This document shows positions 56,483-60,662 of a stretch of DNA of 60,662 bases, piece by piece; position 1 is the stretch's first letter; every line of letters starts with the position of its first letter. Source of the DNA: Competibacteraceae bacterium UBA6584 (GTDB lineage: Bacteria; Pseudomonadota; Gammaproteobacteria; Competibacterales; Competibacteraceae); NCBI GenBank assembly GCA_002433805.1, contig DJIW01000065.1, positions 1,303-61,964 of the forward strand, given 5' to 3'. The translations under genes were made by a program, and so were the position numbers. Below the pieces are notes generated by a model. It did not search any database. It was not told where the DNA came from and worked only from the letters and a program-made list of their open reading frames with translations.

Positions 56483-58594
56483 ATGCACTCACCGGAACAG
56501 CCGCCATCACCGGCGCGCGAAAGGTCGGATATCGAGCGCGGGATGCTGACGCTGTCCAGCTTGGATCACTTGCACGAGGCGATCAGCATCGTCGATAAGG
56601 AGCTGCGGTTGCAGGTCTGGAACCGCCGCTTCGTCGAGTTGCTGGATTTCCCGCCGGAGTTAATGCGGGTTGGCCTGCCGTTCGCCGTATTGTTCGAGTA
56701 TAACGCCCGCCGCGGCGAGTACGGCCCCGGCGATCCGGAAGCCTTGGTGGCGGAACGGCTGACCTTGGCCGGGCAATTTCGCAGCCACAGCTTCGAGCGC
56801 ACCCGACCTGACGGCACGGTGCTGCGGATTCGCGGCGAGCCGATTGCCGACGGCGGTTTTATCACCCTTTATGAAGACATCACCGCGCGCAAATCCGCCG
56901 AGGCGGAATTGCGGGAGCACCGCGAGCAGTTGGAGGAACGGGTGCGCGAGCGCACCGCCGAACTGCGCAGCCTCAACGCCCAACTCACTCAGGAAATCGA
57001 GGAGCGCGAGCGCATCGATACCGCGTTGCGCGAGAGCGAAAACCGCGTCCGCTTGATTACCGACACCGTGCCGGTGCTGATCGCCTATCTGGACGAGCAG
57101 CAGCGTTATACCTTCGTCAATCAGAAACATGCCGAATGGTTCGGCCGGCCGGCCGATATTTTTCTCGGTCAGCCTTTCGGAGAAATGCTGGAACCGGCGC
57201 TGGCGCGGCGGCTGCGCAATCACGTTCACACGGCGCTCGACGGACGCGGCACCCACGTCGAATATGAGTTGACCACCGCCTGCGGCCGGATGTACGTGCG
57301 GTCTTATTTCATCCCCCACATTTCGTATCGCGCGGACTGCGACGGGGACCGGGTGGTCGGTTGTTTCATGCTCGGCGAGGATTTAACCGAATACCGGCAA
57401 GCGCAAATGGCGCTCAACCAAGCCCAGAAACTCAAGGCGGTCGGCCAGTTGACCGGCGGCATCGCCCATGATTTCAATAATTTGCTGACGGTTATTCTAG
57501 GTAATTTGGCGTCGGTGGAGGAGGGCTTGCGCGGGCGGCCCGAGCAGTACAAGGCGGTCAACACCGCGATGAACGCCGCCCGGCGCGGCGCCGATCTCAC
57601 CCGACGGCTGCTGGCGTTTTCCCGCCGTCAGACCTTGCAGCCGAGCCCGCTGTCGCCGCGCCAGCAGTTGCAGGACATCGCCGAGCTGCTCAGGCGAACG
57701 CTGGACGCCAGCATCGAGCTTGAAACCGCGGCCGATGAAACGGTCTGGCCCATCTGGGTGGACCCGGGCCAGCTCGCCAATGCGGCGCTCAACCTGGCGA
57801 TCAACGCCCGCGACGCCATGCCCGGCGGCGGCCGGTTGCGGATCGAAGCCCGCAACGTAACGCTCGATAGGGCTTATGTCAGCCGTTACCCCGATGTGGT
57901 GCCGGGCGATTACGTGCGCTTTACCGTTTCCGACACCGGCGCCGGAATGGCGCCCGAGGTGCTCGAACAAGCCTTCGAACCGTTTTTTACCACCAAGGGG
58001 GTCGGCTCGGGCACCGGGTTGGGTCTGAGCATGGTTTACGGTTTCGTCCAGCAATCCGGCGGCCATGTCCGTATCCGCAGCCAGTTGGGCAGCGGGACCA
58101 GCGTCGAGTTGTACCTGCCGCGCTATCTATCGCAGAAGGGGGAGGGACCGATTCATGCGGCGGTCGGAGCGAGCGTCGATGAAAGCCAACTGCGCGGGCG
58201 GGAAGCGATTTTGCTGGTCGAGGACGATGCCGACGTGCGGGATTTCGTGGCGCGCGCCTTGCTCGGTTTCGGCTATACCGTCCGTCAGGCCGCCGACGGC
58301 AGGGCCGCGTTGGAGATCTTGGACACCGATGCGCCGCTCGATCTGTTGTTGAGCGACATGACCATGCCGGGAGGGGTGAGCGGTCTGGAGTTGATCGTGG
58401 AGGCCAAGCAGCGGCGCCCGTCGCTCAAGATTCTGTGCATGTCCGGTTATTCGGAACAGTTGACGGCGGGTTTGAAGCTATTGGAATACTCGCTGCTGGA
58501 GAAGCCGTTTTTGAGGCACGATCTGGCGCGGGCGGTGCGATCGACCCTGGATCGACCGGCCGAGGCCGCCGTTGCTGATTCCGTGTCTTCTTAA
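56483..58594 (+). CDS. hybrid sensor histidine kinase with PAS domains and C-terminal receiver
   Basis: From ATG 56483 the product has 703 residues and no membrane segment. Two PAS-type sensor regions (about 25-140 and 190-320) flank a coiled coil (REQLEERVRERTAELRSL). The H-box is GGIAHDFNNLL, the ATPase has NLAINARDAM, DTGAGM and GTGLGLSMV, and the receiver (about 580-695) has LLVEDDADV, LLSDMTMPGG and EKPF. The H-F-N-N type kinase-receiver arrangement is common in soluble sensors. No response regulator or phosphotransfer protein is adjacent. tadA overlaps the stop. Confidence 0.9.
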   Translation: MHSPEQPPSPARERSDIERGMLTLSSLDHLHEAISIVDKELRLQVWNRRFVELLDFPPELMRVGLPFAVLFEYNARRGEYGPGDPEALVAERLTLAGQFRSHSFERTRPDGTVLRIRGEPIADGGFITLYEDITARKSAEAELREHREQLEERVRERTAELRSLNAQLTQEIEERERIDTALRESENRVRLITDTVPVLIAYLDEQQRYTFVNQKHAEWFGRPADIFLGQPFGEMLEPALARRLRNHVHTALDGRGTHVEYELTTACGRMYVRSYFIPHISYRADCDGDRVVGCFMLGEDLTEYRQAQMALNQAQKLKAVGQLTGGIAHDFNNLLTVILGNLASVEEGLRGRPEQYKAVNTAMNAARRGADLTRRLLAFSRRQTLQPSPLSPRQQLQDIAELLRRTLDASIELETAADETVWPIWVDPGQLANAALNLAINARDAMPGGGRLRIEARNVTLDRAYVSRYPDVVPGDYVRFTVSDTGAGMAPEVLEQAFEPFFTTKGVGSGTGLGLSMVYGFVQQSGGHVRIRSQLGSGTSVELYLPRYLSQKGEGPIHAAVGASVDESQLRGREAILLVEDDADVRDFVARALLGFGYTVRQAADGRAALEILDTDAPLDLLLSDMTMPGGVSGLELIVEAKQRRPSLKILCMSGYSEQLTAGLKLLEYSLLEKPFLRHDLARAVRSTLDRPAEAAVADSVSS

Positions 58595-59109
58595 TGGACG
58601 GGTTTCCAGCGCCCGAGGGCGAGCGCGATCGCTACTGGATGCAGGCCGCGCTGGATTTGGCCCGGCGGGCGGAGCGCGCGGGAGAAGTGCCGGTCGGCGC
58701 GGTGGTGGTGCGCGGGGATCGACTGCTCGGCGAGGGATGGAACCAGCCAATCGGCGCGTGCGATCCCACGGCGCACGCCGAAGTGGTGGCGTTGCGGGCG
58801 GCGGCGGCGCGAGCCGGCAACTACCGGTTGCCCGATTGCGTGTTATACGTCACGTTGGAGCCCTGTCCCATGTGCGCCGGCGCGCTGGTCCAGGCGCGGG
58901 TGGCGCGGGTGGTGTTCGGCGCGGCCGACCCGCGCGCCGGCGCGGCGGGTTCGGTTTGCAACCTGTTGCGGGCGGCGGCGCTCAACCATCAAGCCGAAGT
59001 TGAAGGCGGGGTGCTGGCCGAGGAATGCGGGGCGGTGCTGCGGGAGTTTTTCCGCGCCCGCCGGAGCAAAACCTCCGGCGGCGGCGTCAGCCTCCTCAAC
59101 GCTGATTGA
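58594..59109 (+). CDS. tadA: tRNA adenosine(34) deaminase TadA
   Basis: The 171-residue deaminase has the zinc-site motifs TAHAEVVAL and LEPCPMCAGALVQARV, and makes inosine at the wobble position of tRNA-Arg(ACG). The ATG overlaps the kinase stop (TAATG). The guaA-tadA closeness is a known gene order, here interrupted by the sensor kinase. Its last 14 bases overlap the convergent TPR gene. Confidence 0.94.
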   Translation: MDGFPAPEGERDRYWMQAALDLARRAERAGEVPVGAVVVRGDRLLGEGWNQPIGACDPTAHAEVVALRAAAARAGNYRLPDCVLYVTLEPCPMCAGALVQARVARVVFGAADPRAGAAGSVCNLLRAAALNHQAEVEGGVLAEECGAVLREFFRARRSKTSGGGVSLLNAD

Positions 59110-60481
59110 ATCCGGTATCGCCGGAGCGCGGCGACTGTTGCGGCGGCGGTAACTGCCGGGGCCGCCACGCTTGCGGCGGCGCGCCTTGGAATGGGGTTCC
59201 CCCCTGGACTGGCGGCGACCCTCCCTGAAATTGAGGCGGAATATCCTGAAAACGCGGGCGCGGTTGCGCCTGCAACGCTTGTTGTTCCGCCTCCAAGCGC
59301 TGTCTTTCGGCCAGCAGCGCTTGACGCCGTTCTTCCTCGCGCTGTTTGGCTTGGCGGACTTGCCGGCGCAGGTTCAGCAGCACTTCGCTCTTGGGGGCCG
59401 CGCGCAAGCCCCGGTTGATGTAGGCCAAGCCCTCGTCGGTCCGACCCTGTTGCAGGCTCTGCCGGGCGATGTCTTGATAGTAGGTGGCGATCCGTTGGAT
59501 GCCTTCCGCGGCGGTCGGATTGCTCGGTTCCAGCTCCAACACGCGCTGGTAGCTGCTCAAGGCATTACCGCTAGAAGGCGAGGTCAGGCGGCGGTTTTCC
59601 ATTTGAACGCGGGCCGCTTCAAGCAGCTGCTGGATTTCCTGTTGCGTGTTGGGCGGAGCGGGCGTCGCGGCGGCCGTCGCGGGTAGGGCGGCGGGATCGC
59701 TTTGCCCCGGCGCAAGCGCGGTTTGGCCGGGCGGAGCGGGAGCCGCCACATCCGGCGCGGCGGCCGCATCATCGCTGCCGGGCAAGGCGCGGTTGACGGT
59801 GATGTCGCCGGTCGGCGTCGCCGGCGGGGCAGCGGTCTCGGCCTGCGCTAGCGCCGGATCGGTTACTGGAGTCTGCGCCGGCGCTTGAGCTTGAGCCGGC
59901 GGCGGCGTTTGCACCGGCGCCGCCGGCGGCTGAGTCGGCGGTTGAGGTTGAGCTGCGGCTGTTGCCGGGGTTGGCGCCAGCGCTGGCGTTGGCGCTGGAA
60001 GTTGGGCCGGCGCTGGCGTTGGCGCTGGAGGTTGGGCCGGCGGTTGATTTGGGGAGGGCGTTTGAGCCGCAATCGGTCCCGGTCCGGCCGGTGAGGGCTG
60101 AATTCGACCGGGCGTGATCGGGGCGATGGGAGCGCTTGGGTCGGCGTTGGCCAGGACGGGCGGTTTGCTCGTCTGCGGCGCTGGTCTGGAGACGATCCCG
60201 TCGCTGAGATTGTTCAGAAGTTGCGGCAAGTCGTTTAGTAAAGGGATTTGCCAGAGAAAGAAAAGCCCCGCCGCGCCCGCCGCCAACACGGCCCCGAAAT
60301 AAAGACCCAACCGTTTCAACCAGCGCACCAACTCGGCCTTCGCCGCTCGGATGTTCGATCTGGGATAAATCGCGGGCGCGGGCGGGCCTTCCGACGGCTT
60401 GGCGGAAAGCGCCTCGGGGGCTTCGCTCATGATGAGGGCAGGCGCTTCGATCGTGGCCTGAGTGGGAGCAAGCTGCTGCAT
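59096..60481 (-). CDS. membrane-anchored TPR-like protein with a proline/alanine-rich linker
   Basis: From ATG 60481 the product has 461 residues. A short cytoplasmic part is followed by one membrane helix (about 57-76, GLYFGAVLAAGAAGLFFLW), then about 180 residues dominated by P, A, T and Q. A TPR-like helical region follows (SSYQRVLELEPSNPTAAEGI; ARQSLQQGRTDEGLAYINRG), then a charged coiled coil (KQREEERRQALLAERQRL) and a Q/P/G-rich tail. It should project into the periplasm. No enzyme motif is seen and I do not recognise an orthologue. Confidence 0.8.
   Translation of the reverse strand: MQQLAPTQATIEAPALIMSEAPEALSAKPSEGPPAPAIYPRSNIRAAKAELVRWLKRLGLYFGAVLAAGAAGLFFLWQIPLLNDLPQLLNNLSDGIVSRPAPQTSKPPVLANADPSAPIAPITPGRIQPSPAGPGPIAAQTPSPNQPPAQPPAPTPAPAQLPAPTPALAPTPATAAAQPQPPTQPPAAPVQTPPPAQAQAPAQTPVTDPALAQAETAAPPATPTGDITVNRALPGSDDAAAAPDVAAPAPPGQTALAPGQSDPAALPATAAATPAPPNTQQEIQQLLEAARVQMENRRLTSPSSGNALSSYQRVLELEPSNPTAAEGIQRIATYYQDIARQSLQQGRTDEGLAYINRGLRAAPKSEVLLNLRRQVRQAKQREEERRQALLAERQRLEAEQQALQAQPRPRFQDIPPQFQGGSPPVQGGTPFQGAPPQAWRPRQLPPPQQSPRSGDTGFNQR
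59981..60040. repeat. two 30-bp tandem repeats in the TPR gene
   Basis: Copies at 59981-60010 and 60011-60040 differ at one base (AAG against AGG near the middle). They encode part of the proline/alanine linker (PAPTPAPAQ). Confidence 0.85.
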
Positions 60482-60540
60482 GGGCGACTCGAAAATCAAC
60501 TTTTTAGTATGAATTTAGCCCTCGAAGGGCTCCGAGGGGA

Positions 60541-60568
60541 TTGGCAAAACTGAGGTGTCAGCTAAAAT
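60541..60568 (+). promoter_or_regulatory. sigma-70 promoter for tRNA-Ser
   Basis: TTGGCA (60541-60546) and TAAAAT (60563-60568) each match consensus at five of six positions with a 16-base spacer. Transcription would start near 60575, giving a leader of about 34 bases that holds an AGCTCT/AGAGCT hairpin (60573-60591). Confidence 0.6.
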
Positions 60569-60608
60569 ATAAAGCTCTTTTGCCCAGAGCTCCAATAAAA
60601 TTCCCTCC

Positions 60609-60662
60609 GGAGAGGTACCGAAGCGGTCACAACGGCGCCGACTCGAAATCGGATGGGGGTCT
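60609..60662 (+). tRNA. tRNA-Ser(CGA), 3' part outside window
   Basis: The sequence starts GGAGAGGTACCGAAGCGG, the acceptor and D arm of bacterial serine tRNAs. The anticodon loop CTCGAAA (anticodon CGA, reading UCG) is closed by CCGA/TCGG. The gene runs off the window in the long variable arm, so the T arm and 3' end cannot be checked. Confidence 0.9.

Overview
This is a GC-rich chromosomal segment of a gammaproteobacterium. Gene order (rpsA-ihfB-lapA-lapB; yceD-rpmF-plsX-fabHG-acpP-fabF-mltG-tmk-holB-pilZ-tatD; guaB...guaA-tadA) and protein sequences resemble E. coli and Pseudomonas. It is not an enterobacterium: it has a type IV pilus PilZ, malonyl-CoA decarboxylase, a PhaJ-like hydratase and a sulfatase-modifying-factor kinase. 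A GC-rich environmental, polyhydroxyalkanoate-forming lineage (Competibacter-like or a relative) would fit, but that is inference. No phage, insertion sequence, CRISPR array or rRNA was seen. The window is almost wholly coding, with both ends cut inside genes (rpsA on the left, a tRNA-Ser on the right).

Layout. 1-3.3 kb: translation and envelope control (S1, IHF-beta, LapA/LapB). 3.4-12.4 kb: a secreted helix-hairpin-helix protein with a repeat tail, a single LolC/E permease with LolD, ComEC, ExbB/ExbD, LpxK, a Trm112-type protein, KdsB, an unknown gene and a low-molecular-weight tyrosine phosphatase. 12.4-18.2 kb: RNase E (leftward), RluC, a signal-peptide-peptidase-like protease and Maf. 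18.3-28.1 kb: a long rightward run from a near-consensus promoter through YceD, L32 and fatty-acid synthesis to MltG, Tmk, HolB, PilZ, TatD and a Nudix hydrolase. 28.1-36.5 kb: EttA, a large secreted lipase-like hydrolase and an RND efflux pair. 36.5-43.5 kb: an acyl-CoA module (leftward etfB-etfA-acyl-CoA dehydrogenase-malonyl-CoA decarboxylase; rightward acuI-like reductase and PhaJ-like hydratase). 43.5-47.4 kb: a membrane Ser/Thr kinase fused to a sulfatase-modifying-factor domain, a PP2C phosphatase with a candidate 38-codon upstream ORF, and Bcp. 47.6-52.5 kb: FadD, an alpha/beta hydrolase, two tandem PilZ proteins and XseA. 52.6-60.7 kb: guaB, an intervening methyltransferase, guaA, a hybrid histidine kinase, tadA, a membrane-anchored TPR-like protein and tRNA-Ser(CGA).

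The genes mostly make core envelope, lipid and nucleotide functions. The less ordinary parts are the kinase-FGE/PP2C locus with its short upstream ORF, the lpxK frame that runs through the next gene, the fab cluster lacking fabD, the acyl-CoA module, the tandem PilZ pair, and the methyltransferase between guaB and guaA. I did not find a clear multi-gene system that is wholly new. The kinase-FGE/PP2C locus is the best candidate for one.
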